Positions 10,985-22,090 of a stretch of DNA of 64,000 bases are shown here, one piece after another. How positions within the stretch are numbered: position 1 is the stretch's first letter; the number at the start of each line of letters is the position of its first letter. The stretch lies in contig NC_080672.1 in the NCBI RefSeq assembly GCF_030247195.1, positions 97,908,113 through 97,972,112 on the forward strand, written 5' to 3'. A model generated the notes under the pieces. The model was not told where the DNA came from. It worked only from the letters and a program-made list of their open reading frames with translations, and made no database searches. The translations under genes were made by a program, and so were the position numbers. The DNA comes from Topomyia yanbarensis (Eukaryota; Arthropoda; Insecta; Diptera; Culicidae).

Positions 10985-11516
10985 TGGCCTACATTCAGCT
11001 ATACCAAGTTAAAATCTGAGTTCATTGCGATGAATAATATGCAACAAGCAACTATTCAAAATTTATCTACTGCGGACAACTCTAATAAGCAACCACTGAC
11101 ACTTACAGATAAAACACAAACAGCCAACAAATAACAACCAATACGACAAGCGCTTCCAAACCAACAATCAGCATCTCAACTAATGAAGCAAATGCCTATA
11201 AAAACGGATTCAAAACAGCGACCCATTAGCACAAGAAATAAATAAGAACATCTGACAATTAATAACAAGAAGGCAGTTCTGATGACACGGACGTGAACAC
11301 GTGAGAAGGTAGACCGAATGACTTCCAGGCTGCGGTGGATAACGCAACTAATGCTTCACCACCAAGCAAGAGGGTTTCAACACACGCAACAGCAAATTGT
11401 GTCAACAGGATCCGATACAGGCATTTCTAGTGTTCTTTCACTTATTGTTAAAACATAAAAAACCCACGACTCAGTTGTGCTGAAGCATTGTGTTGTGTCA
11501 AATGAACCTATTAAAA
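10985..11516 (+). pseudogene. Possible gag-like ORF remnant, target of the jockey insertion
   Basis: Joined over frame changes, this plus-strand stretch gives Gln/Asn/Thr-rich sequence (MNNMQQATIQNLSTAD near 11031; QAAVDNATNASPPSKRVS near 11328), as found in the low-complexity N-terminal part of LINE gag proteins. No zinc knuckle or other decisive motif is present, so the call is tentative. The stretch ends at the target-site duplication of the jockey LINE (11517-11530), so whatever this was, it was interrupted at that point. Confidence 0.3.
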
Positions 11517-11530
11517 ATGTTTAGGTGCGT
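11517..11530. repeat. Left target-site duplication of the jockey LINE
   Basis: ATGTTTAGGTGCGT here recurs exactly at 16140-16153, immediately after the A-rich 3' tail of the LINE. The match can be extended leftwards through the adjoining A's. Confidence 0.92.
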
Positions 11531-11606
11531 CATACCGGCTTGAACCTTCGTTCGAAGCGGTCACAAATCTTGATAGCTCCTGGTTTACCTAGAGTTTTTC
11601 AACAGC

Positions 11607-11722
11607 AACAGTCTTTCTCAAGGCTACCTATATTTTCGCTCGATCAGTCTTTCTCAAGACTACCTATATTTTTTCGACAATTAGTCTTTTTCAAGACTAC
11701 CTACTTTTTCTACTCAATACAG
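11607..11722 (+). repeat. Three tandem ~37-bp repeats in the jockey 5' UTR
   Basis: The core AGTCTTTCTCAAGACTACCT occurs three times with small changes (about 11608, 11646 and 11683), each followed by a T-rich stretch. Reiterated 5' UTR units are known in some LINEs and can act as promoter modules. Their position, ending about 55 bp before the ORF1 start codon, suggests that role here. Confidence 0.85.
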
Positions 11723-11777
11723 ACTAAAACATTTTTCAAGAACAATTCAGCCTAAAGAAAAATTTAATTCTTCCAAC

Positions 11778-13042
11778 ATGCCTGGGTCCCCCCAGAAAGG
11801 CCGTGTGCCAAAAATTAAAGCTAAACGGAAATCTTCTCCACCCGAAAATTCAATTGACTGCAGCAACTCATTCGATGTTTTATCCGAATGTGAAGCTGAT
11901 TCTAAATTTCCTCTCATTGCGCATAATGCGAATGAGAAGCAAACGCAATCACCTCCGCCTATAACAGTGATGATCTCCTACTTCAAAGCCTTTCGAACAG
12001 AGCTTTCGACGTTCCTTCCGGACGTAAAAGTCTCTTTTCAGATTGGCCGAAGAGGAGCATGTCGAGTTACAGCGGAGGAATTGATTGGCCACAAACGACT
12101 ACTCCAGTATCTTACGGAGAAGTTATATATATATTTTATTCATATGATTTCAAGACAGATAGACCATTCAAGGCTGTCTTGAAAGGGCTACCACAAGGTC
12201 AAAGTTTGGATGAAATATCCAACGAATTGAAAAATTTACTTGGCTTTTCTCCTTCACAAGTTATTCTTATGAAGAGAAAGGCTAGCGGCGATAACACGCC
12301 AGTGCGCTCTGGAATTATCCAGGAGCTTTATTTAATTCATTTTAACCGTAATGAGGTTAATAATTCGAAAGTATTTGAAAAAGCACGTTTTATGTTCCAC
12401 GTGCGAGTAAAGTGGGAACATTATAGACGACATGGGGGCAGAATTCAAAATCTGACCCAGTGTCGTAGATGCCAAGGCTTTGGGCACGGCACAAAAAATT
12501 GTCATTTGGATTCCAAATGTATGATCTGTGGTGATAAATCGCACACGAAAGATACTTGTCCGGTGAAAAAAAAACACCAAATGCGCTAATTGTAGCGAAA
12601 ATCATAAATCGAATTTCTGGGGTTGTCCTGTTCGAGAAAACATTAAATACTCGTTCTAGACAACAAAAACAACAAATAAAAAATGTACCTACTTCTTCAG
12701 GTACACTTCAAGAAAACACGCCAAAATAGATTAACAACTTCTTATACCTCCGTCACACCATCCTACAATAGTGTGTCATCTTATGCTTCAGTGGCAGGTA
12801 GCAATGCCAACATAACGTCTACAACTACCACGCCCTCAATCCCGTTCGCACCCAACGCTTCCTTTAGTCCAATGGATCTAGGTAGCGTAACGGAAGAAAA
12901 ATTAAAATACCTACAGGAGTTTATGTTACCTATGATGATTGCTATGTTAAATTCTACCTCCATGTTTGAAGCTTTTCAAGCGAGTTGGGAATTTGCTAAC
13001 AAAATTGTAATGAAATTAAAGTTTAACAATGACTTTAAATAA
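11778..13042 (+). pseudogene. Jockey ORF1 (gag-like nucleic-acid-binding protein), frameshifted
   Basis: Translation starts at MPGSPQKGRVPKIKAKRK, a basic N-terminus, and runs in one frame to about 12135. It then shifts within a TATATATA run and continues as YDFKTDRPFKAVLKGLPQG, the conserved gag segment ('nrpykvVlrgLp'). Zinc knuckles follow: CRRCQGFGHGTKNC, CMICGDKSHTKDTC and, after a second frameshift in an A8 run near 12570, CANCSENHKSNFWGC. The C-terminal piece (12683-13042) is Ser/Thr-rich and ends KFNNDFK. ORF1p of jockey elements forms ribonucleoprotein particles with element RNA. Both frameshifts are at simple-sequence runs. Confidence 0.9.
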
Positions 13043-15907
13043 TCATTTAAATTTATTAAATTGGAATGCTCGTTCATTAAAAACGTGCGAAGACGAATTT
13101 TTCAACTTCTTGAGGATACATAATGTGCATATAGCCGTTGTGACCGAAACTTTTTTAAAACCAAATATTAAATTGAAGAGTAACTCTAATTTTGTTATTC
13201 ATCGATTTGATCGAATTGTTGGATTCGGCGGAGGAATCGCAATAGCGGTTAATCGCAGGATCAAACATTCCGTTACGCCGTCTCTTGACACCAAGGTGAT
13301 TGAGAGTTTGGGTATCGAAGTTGAAACTGATCTTGGAATCATTTTAATTGCTGCAGCCTATTTGCATTTTCAGTGCACTGGCGAGCAAATGAATTTCTTG
13401 AAAGGAGACTTACAAAAACTTACAAGAAATCGGTCGAAATTTTTCATAATCGGTGGTTTTAACGCCAAACACCGAGCCTGGAATAATGCTCAAAGCAATT
13501 CCAACGGTAAACTACTTTTTAATGATTGCTCTGCTGGTTATTATTCAATTTTGTTCCCGAATTGTCCTACATGCTATTCGTCTGTAAGGAATCCATCAAC
13601 AATTGATTTGGTTTTGACAGATCAAAGTCACCTTTGTAGCGAATTGATTACACATGCTGACTTTGATTCTGATCATCTTCCAGTAATTTTTTCACTTTCT
13701 CAAGAAACTGTTTCCAATCCCATTAGCTCAGTGTTCAATTATCACAAAGCGAATTGGGAAAGGTACAAAACTTATATTGAGAATAATTTTAATCATGACC
13801 TTGATTTACAAAATAAAGCTGACATTGATATGGCATTACAAAATTTAAGTATATCTATAGTTGATGCTAGAAATTTATCAGTACCAACAACACAGAAAAA
13901 AATTAATACTCCTATCATTGACAACGATCTTCAACTTCTGATTCGCTTGAAGAATGTTCGAAGACGTCAATATCAACGTTCTCGTGATCCTGCTATGAAA
14001 TGTATCTATCAAGATCTACAAAAAGAAATTAAGCATAGATTCACACTCTTAAGAAATGAAAATTTCGTGAAAGAGGGTGAACAAATCAAGCCAAATTCTA
14101 AACCTTTCTGGAAACTTTCTAAGGTTCTTAAGAAACCCCAGAAACCAATTCCAGCTCTGAAGGAAGGTGACCACATACTTCTTACAAACGAAGAGAAAGC
14201 TCAAAAACTTGCTCAGCAGTTTGAAAGCGTCCATAATTTTAATCTCAACGTTGTGAGTCCTATTGAAACCGAAGTCTTACAAAAATATGAAAACGTTTCA
14301 AATCAAGTATTGTCTCTAGACGATATTGTTGAAACAAACTATGATGAGATCAAATCCATCACGAAAAAGTTAAAAAATATGACAGCTCCAGGTTATGATG
14401 GAATTTTTAACATTCTTCTTAAAAACCTTCCCGAAATCACCATGAGATACTTGGTCAAAATATTCAACAAATGTTTTGAATTAGCATACACCCCCGAAAG
14501 ATGGAAAAATGCCAAGATTATTCCTATTTTGAAGCCAGATAAAAACCCAGCAGAAGCATCTAGCTATAGACCAATTAGCTTACTCTCTTATATTAGTAAA
14601 TTATTTGAAAAAATCTTCATAAATAGAATGATGTCACATATCAATGAGAATTCTATTTTTCTTTCTGAGCAGTTTGGATTTCGTATTGGACATTCAACTA
14701 CTCATCAACTTGTGAGAGTAACTAACATGATAAAGGCAAATATCTCAGAGGGCTATTCCACTGTAGTTGCTCTTCTAGACATCGAGAAAGCTTTCGACAG
14801 TGTTTGGCACAAAAATTTAATTGCCAAAATGTGGGATTTCAATTTTCCAATTTACATAATAAATATAATTAAAAATTGTCTTACTAACCGTACCCTACAG
14901 ATTTCTTATCAGAATTGTAAATCTAATAAGCTACTCGTTAAAGCAGGCGTTGCTCAAGGATCAAGCGTCGCACCAATACTATACAATATTTTACCTCTGA
15001 TCTTCCAAATCTACCTACAGGCTGCAAAAAGTCACTTTTCTGTGATGATACTAGCATCTCAGCCACTGGGAGGAGTCTTCGTATTATCTGCAGTCGACTG
15101 CAACGAAGCTTGAATATTTTCAATGATTACCTGAAAAAATGGAAAATTTCCACTAATGCGGCAAAAACACAATTGATTGTGTTTCCGCATAAACCAAGAG
15201 CTTCTTCTCTTAAACCAAATAATAACCATATCATTAAATTTAATGGTTTGAATTTAACGTGGTCAGATCAAGTTAAATACTTGGGTTTGATTTACGATAA
15301 AAAACTCACATTTAAGGATCACATTGAAGGAATCCAAACAAAATGCAACAAATATATAAAATGTTTATACCCTCTTATAAATAGGAATTCTAGGCTCTGC
15401 CTAAAGAACAAACTATTAATTTATAAACAAATATTTAGACCGGCAATGCTACATGCAGTGCCAATCTGGGCAAGTTGTTGTGCTACTAGGAAGAAAACGC
15501 TTCAAAGGATTCAGAATAAAATTCTGAAAATGATTTTGAAGCGTCCTCCCTGGTTTAGCACAAATCTTGAGCGTTTTTTCAAAACGTCATATCTGCAATG
15601 AGTTACTCTCTTTGTTTACTTTCTCTTTCGATTTTTACGGCGTCACTATAACACTTTTCGCTTATTTTACAGTACATGAGCCGAGGGATAAATGCTAAAG
15701 TGACCGAATTATTAACAGAAGAGAAAGTAAACAAAGAGAGTAACTCATTGCAGATATGACGTTTCGAAAAAACGCTCAAGAAATGAGTTGCACAGACTTG
15801 CTAACATAGAAACATTGGAAATTATAACGAACAGTATTATAAGCAACTTCCGACAAAAATCGTTGCAATCTTCAATTGCAACGATTAGCTCTCTTTATAG
15901 TTTATAA
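13029..15907 (+). pseudogene. Jockey ORF2 (endonuclease-reverse transcriptase), frameshifted and MITE-disrupted
   Basis: ORF2 starts MTLNNHLNLLNWNARSLK, overlapping the ORF1 stop by 14 nt. The endonuclease domain (residues ~1-230) has TETFLK, FIIGGFNAKHRAWN and DSDHLPV. The usual GDFN is GGFN here, so a catalytic Asp is lost. The RT domain (residues ~450-690) has APGYDGIFN, SYRPISLLSYISKLFEK, EQFGFRIGHSTTHQLV, LDIEKAFDSVWHKNL and AGVAQGSSVAPILYNI. A frameshift near 14990 separates this from the next frame, which carries SLFCDDTSISA (the catalytic DD) and LKKWKISTNAAKTQLIVF. At 15566-15780 a 215-bp MITE interrupts the C-terminus; after it the frame resumes with ELHRLANIETLE and RQKSLQSSIATISSLYSL, then stops. 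Confidence 0.94.
15566..15780. mobile_element. 215-bp MITE inserted in the jockey ORF2
   Basis: The inverted ends start CTTGAGCGTTTTTTC and extend about 60 bp through GTCATATCTGCAATGAGTTA and CTCTCTTTGTTTACTTTCTC. The target duplication is AAAT (15562-15565 and 15781-15784). Removing the MITE and one AAAT restores an uninterrupted RT C-terminus reading WFSTNELHRLAN, which proves the boundaries and the 4-bp duplication. The ~95-bp centre is unpaired and non-coding. The superfamily is not assigned. Confidence 0.93.
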
Positions 15908-16153
15908 GTTAGTTTATAAGATTTGTTTAGCTCCTTATTCAGAAGACAAGTAGGTTTAAAACACCCTACTGAAAAAAATACTTAACTGCGAAAGCATATT
16001 ATAACTTAATAATAATTAACTGAATCATGTAAACAATAGGGATGAAAAGTCACCACTTGTGGCTGAACACCCAATATACTAAATTAGAAATGTAATGCAA
16101 ACAAAACAATATAATCAAATACAAAATAATATATAAAAAATGTTTAGGTGCGT

Positions 16154-17880
16154 TTTCTCAGATAAACTTTAATTATCATTTTGTAGCGTTTAGTGAGAGC
16201 GCACGTCAGTCCAAGGCCGATGATAGGGGGGGTAATGGCAGAATGGTTCATGCATACTACACAAACGCCATGGGAGATGATCAGGGTGTGGCTTGGGTTT
16301 GGGGTTTAGGAATTGATGTATACTTGATAAAAAATGGCGCTGCAGAATGTTATGAAAAGGTGAATTGAACAGTACTACTGTTGACTGTTCAGAAATAAAA
16401 ATAATCTCTTTCTCCATAAGGTTTGGTATTTGTATTTTGTGATTATGTGATGTCAATTTATGAGTGCTGGTGGCTCAAGCGTGTGTATGTTCACGCGTTT
16501 GTCGTGTATGCCAGCACGTATCTAACTTCGCGGGTATAAATTCGATTTCACAACCGTGTGGCATTCGAATACTCTTGAGTGTTCATGAATGATCGCGCGG
16601 ATCGTGAACACGATAGTTAATTTTTAGTGTCCGGGTAAGATTCTAGAAGAGAGTGAGTTCTCCTATAACACTAGAGTTCACGCTCATGTCGTTATGGCAC
16701 GTGTGGTCTAGTGAATTTCAGCGTTATTTTTGATTGGTTCTAGGACCGAGGGTACGTTTAAGGACGTTAGCGATAGATGATTGCGCGAACACGGGTATTT
16801 GTAGGTTCATGACTGAGACCGCGTTTGTAAATTTATAAATGATAGATATCGTGTTATGTTTGGGAGACCGCTAGCGTAGGTATGCGTGGATGATCGCGGA
16901 GGACTGCCAAAGATCATCTGATATATTGTCATCTTTGAAAATCTTGGAATGGGACAATTGAAATTCATCATCAAGCCCAAAACATATTTAGAGAAAACTT
17001 AACCGTCAACCGACATTGTATATTATTTCGACCATGGCTAAGAGGGTTTATTACCCTGGGTCGCCAAGTTAAGTACTAAATTTGATCGAAATATAGCTTA
17101 CTAAAAAAGCAGTCGTACTCAAAGTTTCTATGTGATATAATCACTGTTATACTGCTTTAGTGGAAAAGTCCCCGAGCCACATCAAGGTACAGTATCATGC
17201 CGAGGGAGGTGCGTTTTCGCTGATAAACTTGCAACAAAAACAATCGATCTGGCAAGACAATTAGACATTACCTAACATAGACGGAGAAACAGTTGGCGAT
17301 AAAAATTTATAAAACGAGGTAATTTTGTTTATATTCATCATACTTTTATCATATTCAACTTATCACATTTTGTATTAGTTTCCTGCGATTTCCTTAAATT
17401 TCGAGATTGCACCACGTTCTTGTCATAGGATACTAAAAGGGGAAATTCATAATTTGAAACACTATCCTAACGATGTGATATATTCGTTTTACAGTGAATT
17501 TATTTTCCTTTACTTTTACCAATTGATGAAATTGTACTGAAACATTTTCAAGCGCGGGTGAAAGAACAGAATACATGTTTGGTGAAGAAGAAAATGTTTG
17601 TTTCTGAAGGGATGCATATGAGGCGTGTTTCGGAGTAAAAGGGATACAATACAGCGATCGATTGGAGGTCTGAAATCAAATGCACAATGCAGAATATTGT
17701 CGCAGCCGAAAACTGCTTTGATTTGTTCTGTCCTTTATAATCATTTAGTATCTAATAATCATAAATCATACCAAAGGCACACCAACCACACACGTGTGTA
17801 AGAACTCGTGAAGGTCACACGTGGTAGAACAACGACGTTTGGCGCAGTTTGGCTTTATTATTTGCGCGATAATCTCAACC
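16154..17880. other. Intronic sequence, including a G-rich repeat-like tract
   Basis: From about 16460 to 16910 the base composition changes to many CG dinucleotides and phrases such as GATCGCGCGGATCGTGAAC, GGTTCATGACTGAGACCGCG and GGGAGACCGCTAGCGTAGG, unlike the flanking AT-rich DNA. There is no open frame. The phrase AGGTGCGTTTTCTCAGATAA at 16146 recurs in changed form at 17208 (AGGTGCGTTTTCGCTGATAA). It may be the body of a decayed repeat, but I could not find its ends. Confidence 0.4.
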
Positions 17881-19000
17881 AAATCAATCACCGACGCAGA
17901 CGCACACGCAAAGCTTGTGTGAGACTTCCGGCCGGACTCGACCCGGACAGCAGATGATCAACGAATCCTCCGGACAGGCTGAGATAATCCGCTTATCTAA
18001 AGCACTATATTTTCCAATTCTGGCGGTAACACACTGCAGACACTGTTTGAAACTCTCTTGATTAGCTTTTGGACGTTGCACTGATCATTTTCGTGATTTT
18101 TTTTCCTGCGTTTTTCGAACACTAGATGCCATTGCCCTAAGCGGCAAAGTTGCTGAAATCAAGTAACACATTGCACACAATTGAAATGGTTTCCGTGGAT
18201 GTCGATGCTATTGGCTTTTTCCACATTCACTTGACCATTTTGGTGGCATTTAGGCCATTTATTTGCACCCCATCCAGCTTTTTCGTGTAACAAATGCACA
18301 GTTCATTGGCTCTTCGATTTCACTTCAATTTGCTTTATTGATTTTTTGGCATGATTACTCCATTAAACACAGTTTTTGTTTCACCATTTTTTTTCTTTCT
18401 TTGTGCTACCACCGGCTACGATTGATTGATGACTGTTGGATCAATAAAACCCTATATTTCTTCATTTTTATGGTAGGAATGCGCCTAAAATGACATAGCT
18501 GCGCCCTAAGTTGGGGCACTGATAGTGTAGAACTAAAATATTGGTTTCGTTTAGAAACTTTTGTGAATGACACCCAGCACAACGCGAGGATCACTAACTC
18601 TGTGGAAACGTTCACGATTGCTTATTATTATAAAAGCGGACACACAATCACACCTCACTGTACTAGCTTTCTTATGAATGGGGACGACGAAGACTACACG
18701 AAGCATTGCTTGGAACTGTTGTTTCGTTGTTGTTTTCACATTTTGCTCGCTGGCGAAACACTGTTTGCATACGGTTATGTACTACAAAGTCCTATATCTT
18801 CTTCACACCGACGGAGCAGTCGAAATCGAATCGAAGCCAAAATATGGTTGCACTGTTTCCTTACGCCGTTGCCGGGGGAGTTGAATGGTAGGGGAGCACT
18901 CTTGGTGCTGGTGCCGATTTGATATTACCAAGTTACACTTACCGGAGAGTGTCAAGTGACCGGGCTTGACTATCGTGTATTGATTTGTGTTCTGGCTAGC
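17881..19000. other. Composition-shifted, repeat-poor intronic block
   Basis: Mixed-composition sequence with CA/AC-rich, UTR-like stretches on the minus strand (for example around 18700-18760) and no recognised protein. A short minus-strand frame at 17884-18081 begins only at a GTG and matches nothing I know. It could be an alternative first exon or an intronic enhancer of fl(2)d, but the sequence does not decide this. Confidence 0.25.
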
Positions 19001-19564
19001 AACGGATAGTAAACATGTGCTGTTCTGGAGTAATACGTGACAATGTGTTTGTTGTTCGTTATGCTACAAACTATATGATCATTTTCTAGGTAATATACAT
19101 TGTATGTAGCAATCTTTTTTTATTCTTACTTGTTTTGTTTACTGTTATGAATTCAATAGGATAGATTTTTATATGGATGTGTTATTCTAGGTCAGATAAT
19201 AAAAAGTTTTTAAAGGTTTTGGCTAGGAAACCCACCGAGTTATGGTTACATAACATCTATAAATTACCACAAGGATAAACGAAGAAGGATAATACATAAT
19301 TTGTGGCAATGTTTGTGATAAACATCAACTGACAACATATGACATAATTTATTGCATACCAATTTAATGAATTCACATTGTAGTGTTGATGTGCTCTAAT
19401 CTTAGTATCTATATTAATTCCACTTATTTGAACACATTGATTTGAGAAATGTTAGCTATCTCTATTAAACGCATGAGGTCAAACTGTAGAATAGAAAAGG
19501 CGGGTTGTACGCCACACTTCGCTTTGCCCAAGCACGCGTATCTTACATTTCATTGTTAATTCGT

Positions 19565-19767
19565 CAAAAGGGCAAAAGAGTTTTTTATAAACAAACTTGT
19601 TTCGCTCATTAGTCCGCAGCAGAGTGGAATTTCATGAAAAATATGCGTTAATGTAAATTTTTACCCTTCGTAGAAGTAATTTCAATTGTTTTCTGCTTTG
19701 AAATTATAGTAAATTAAGAGAAACCGTCAAAATAAAAATTTGTTTACAAATCTTATTCGCCCTTTTG
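19565..19767. mobile_element. 203-bp MITE, copy 1
   Basis: The ends are CAAAAGGGCAAAAGAG and, inverted, CAAAAGGGCGAATAAGATTT. Subterminal stretches ATAAACAAACTTG and AAATTTGTTTACAAAT also pair. A diverged second copy in the same orientation is at about 35730-35920, sharing TTTCGCTCATTA, GAATTTCATGAAA, TTTACCCTT and GAAATTATA in order. Target duplication not clear. Confidence 0.8.
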
Positions 19768-20363
19768 CAAATTTAATGTCGATTTAACAGCCCTTCTCCC
19801 CCTCGTTATAAAAAGGACTGGCATCGCCCCTTACTAAAAAGAAGGGAAACGCACGGTGATTCCGTAAAAGGGAAGGAACGATTTCACTACCACAAATTAG
19901 TTAAACGCAATCAGTTCTTCGGAACCATAAACACGTCGTTTTATGTAGTGTTGGCATCAAGAGTGCCTACGATAATGTTTGAATTGACATTCTCGTTCGT
20001 GATTTACTAATAACACGAGTACTAGAGTACTTGGTGCGAACAGTCCAGTCTATTTGATGAGGGTTATTTGGAATTAGAGAATAATTGCGCTTGTAGTGGT
20101 GGTGCAGACAGATAACAGTAATCGACGAGAAGTGATTTGAAGTGTCGTGTCTATTTGCCTACCGCAAAATTTAAAATACTTTGTATATAGCGCAATAATT
20201 TTTACATGTTTGACTGGATGATGAAGAGATGAAGGAACGTTTAAAGGATCCCGCCCCCCCCAACTTCCTCCTAAAACTTTGAATTCTACTACAACTAAAA
20301 CGTATCCGGATTCTTCCCAGGACAACAGATTGTGTTTATCAGGCATAAATTGAAAGTACTAAA

Positions 20364-20420
20364 TACAGTGCAGACCCGATTTTATCTACCCTCGATTTTT
20401 TCAGGTTTTTGACCCGACTT
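20364..20420. repeat. Terminus of a Tc1/mariner-like dispersed element
   Basis: TACAGTGCAGACCCGATTTT, then ATCTACCCTCGATTTTTTC. Related termini are at 34140-34200 (inverted, ending AAAATCGGGTTTTTACTGTA) and 52990-53050 (GATCCGATTTTATCAGC). A TA followed by CAGT at the edge is typical of mariner-type ends. No partner end is identified for this copy. Confidence 0.5.
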
Positions 20421-21877
20421 CATCAGTATCGTATGAAAATTGATAGTTGGTAGTTTGATGAGCTCTAGCAGACGAACCAAAGTGAATTCGAGTAAATCCT
20501 TTCTTGAGCATATTTTTCTTTGAGATCCGAAATATGCAAAAATAAAATTTTTGATTTTGTTATAAATTTTGCACCGTCAGACCCTCTTAAGGGAAATTTA
20601 AACTAAATAATCAGAAAGGGTCATGAGGCTATGTCTAGGGACCGAAGAAACATATTTTAAAAGCTTCAGTTTCTCAAAAAGAATGAAAAATATGTGACTT
20701 TGTCAATGTCCCCAATGGTGTCATCATTGCATCGAGTTTGACTGTCGATGACTTAAATAAGTATGGGGTTGGTCGTTTCAAAGATACCATGCTTAAGAAT
20801 GTAAAGTATCACTCGTATGATGTAGGAATGTTTATTGCTTGTCAGATTTGTTTCAAGTGACATTTGCTGTATCTGCATTGTCCAACTATGTCATTATCGA
20901 TAAAGTTCCTCTCGCTGTTTGTCCTTTTGTTACACGTGTTAAAAATTCAGGAATGATTTGTCTAACAAAAAGCAAACAAAATTAGACTGTCACTCCTCTG
21001 AATGTACATACTGACAAAATTTCGTTTCATCCTTCGGTAATGCTGTTGAGAAATGTGCATTCCTATGGCCCAATGTTTAGAAAAGCTACCCTCTTGTGGG
21101 ACATTACGCATGACTAAGGGGTGTGCTCAGAAACACAAATAGCGTTTTCGTTTTTTTGGAGTTAGCATCAATTCGGCGCTAGCTTAGTTCTGTCACTAAG
21201 TTAGTACCGGATTTTTATGAGACGAAGTCGAAATGCAAGTTCCTTAACTAGTTTAGTTATAGGTTTTGCGCTCTTTACGCGCAAAGATGATTTTTGTTGT
21301 TGGATTTTTAATTTTGCTTGGAAAGTTTGTTCAGATTCCGACCCCACGCAGCAAAACATTCACAGCTCTCTCACAAGTAACGATGCTATAAATTAACCCT
21401 CGATAACGATGCAATTTTCAATTGCATACCTTTTATGCAATAATAATGTTCCGGGTCCAGACAGAATTAAATGGAACTTGGTAAAAATCTCTGATCTTGA
21501 AAAAAATATGTTTCTTGAACATGTTCATATTAGACGCGAATTTCCATCGTATTGGGCTCGCAGAGAGTAATCATTGTGCTTGCATAGGAATATCACGACA
21601 TTGAGCAGGTTATTTGTTTCGGAATATGGTGAATCGTTATTAGCAGATTCTACAAGTCCGAGGAAGATCGATCCATGTTCTTGTTCGAGTCATCCTGTAT
21701 TACCGCGAACCTCTATACAAGAAACTGGACCTAAAAATAGATAACAAGAGAGATGAGAGATAGAGGTGACGATCTGCTTATAGGAGACATTGTGGGTCGA
21801 TAGGTCAATTGAGAGGAATTGGAGACTGCCGCGGTAATCACGATACTATTGGGAATTTGTGATGACATCATCAGAGT
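20421..21877. other. Intronic sequence with a repeat tail, otherwise featureless
   Basis: Contains the dispersed 'GGATTTTTATGAGACGAAGT' tail at 21181-21236. No gene, RNA or paired element end recognised elsewhere. Confidence 0.4.
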
Positions 21878-22090
21878 TCCTCGATGGCGGAGTGGTTAAC
21901 GCACCCAACTAGAGATTGGGAGATCGCAGGTTGGATTCCTGCTTGAGGACATATCTTTTCTCGGTGTTTCCAATAAAAACGTGAATTTCCACCGTTTCTT
22001 CATTCTCACCGTTCCGGTCATTCTTTCTCTGTCTGTTTTCCAGTGGACACGTTCATAAAAATCCTTAATTAAGGAAAAAACAAAGACACG
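21878..22090 (+). repeat. tRNA-derived SINE-like repeat
   Basis: The first 72 nt fold as a class I tRNA cloverleaf: acceptor TCCTCGA/TTGAGGA, A box TGGCGGAGTGG, anticodon stem CCCAA/TTGGG with loop CTAGAGA, T stem GCAGG/CCTGC. The B box is altered (GGTTGGATTCC in place of GGTTCGANTCC). The anticodon position reads AGA (Ser), but serine tRNAs are class II with a long variable arm, so a working tRNA gene is unlikely. A ~135-bp unrelated body and an end at TTAATTAAGGAAAAAAC follow, as in a SINE. A tRNA pseudogene is the alternative. Confidence 0.6.

Larger units (their letters stand above)
11531..16139 (+). mobile_element. Structurally complete jockey-type non-LTR retrotransposon
   Basis: The element lies between 14-bp target duplications (ATGTTTAGGTGCGT). 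It has a 5' region with tandem repeats (11607-11722), ORF1 (11778-13042, gag with three CCHC knuckles), ORF2 (13029-15907, endonuclease and reverse transcriptase, overlapping the end of ORF1 by 14 nt), a ~230-bp 3' UTR and an A-rich tail ending TATAAAAAA. Without the 219 bp added by the MITE and its duplication the native length is about 4.39 kb, normal for jockey elements. Three frameshifts and a changed endonuclease residue make it inactive. It lies antisense in the inferred fl(2)d intron. The preserved duplication and mostly open frames indicate a fairly recent insertion. Confidence 0.93.

Noticed and set aside
17884..18081. Minus-strand 65-codon frame with several cysteines
   Set aside because: It begins with GTG, ends in a CA-repeat-derived CVCVCV stretch, and has no family match.
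21878..21949. Functional tRNA-Ser(AGA) gene
   Set aside because: The cloverleaf lacks the long variable arm of serine tRNAs, the B box is mutated (GGTTGGATTCC), and a SINE-like body follows.
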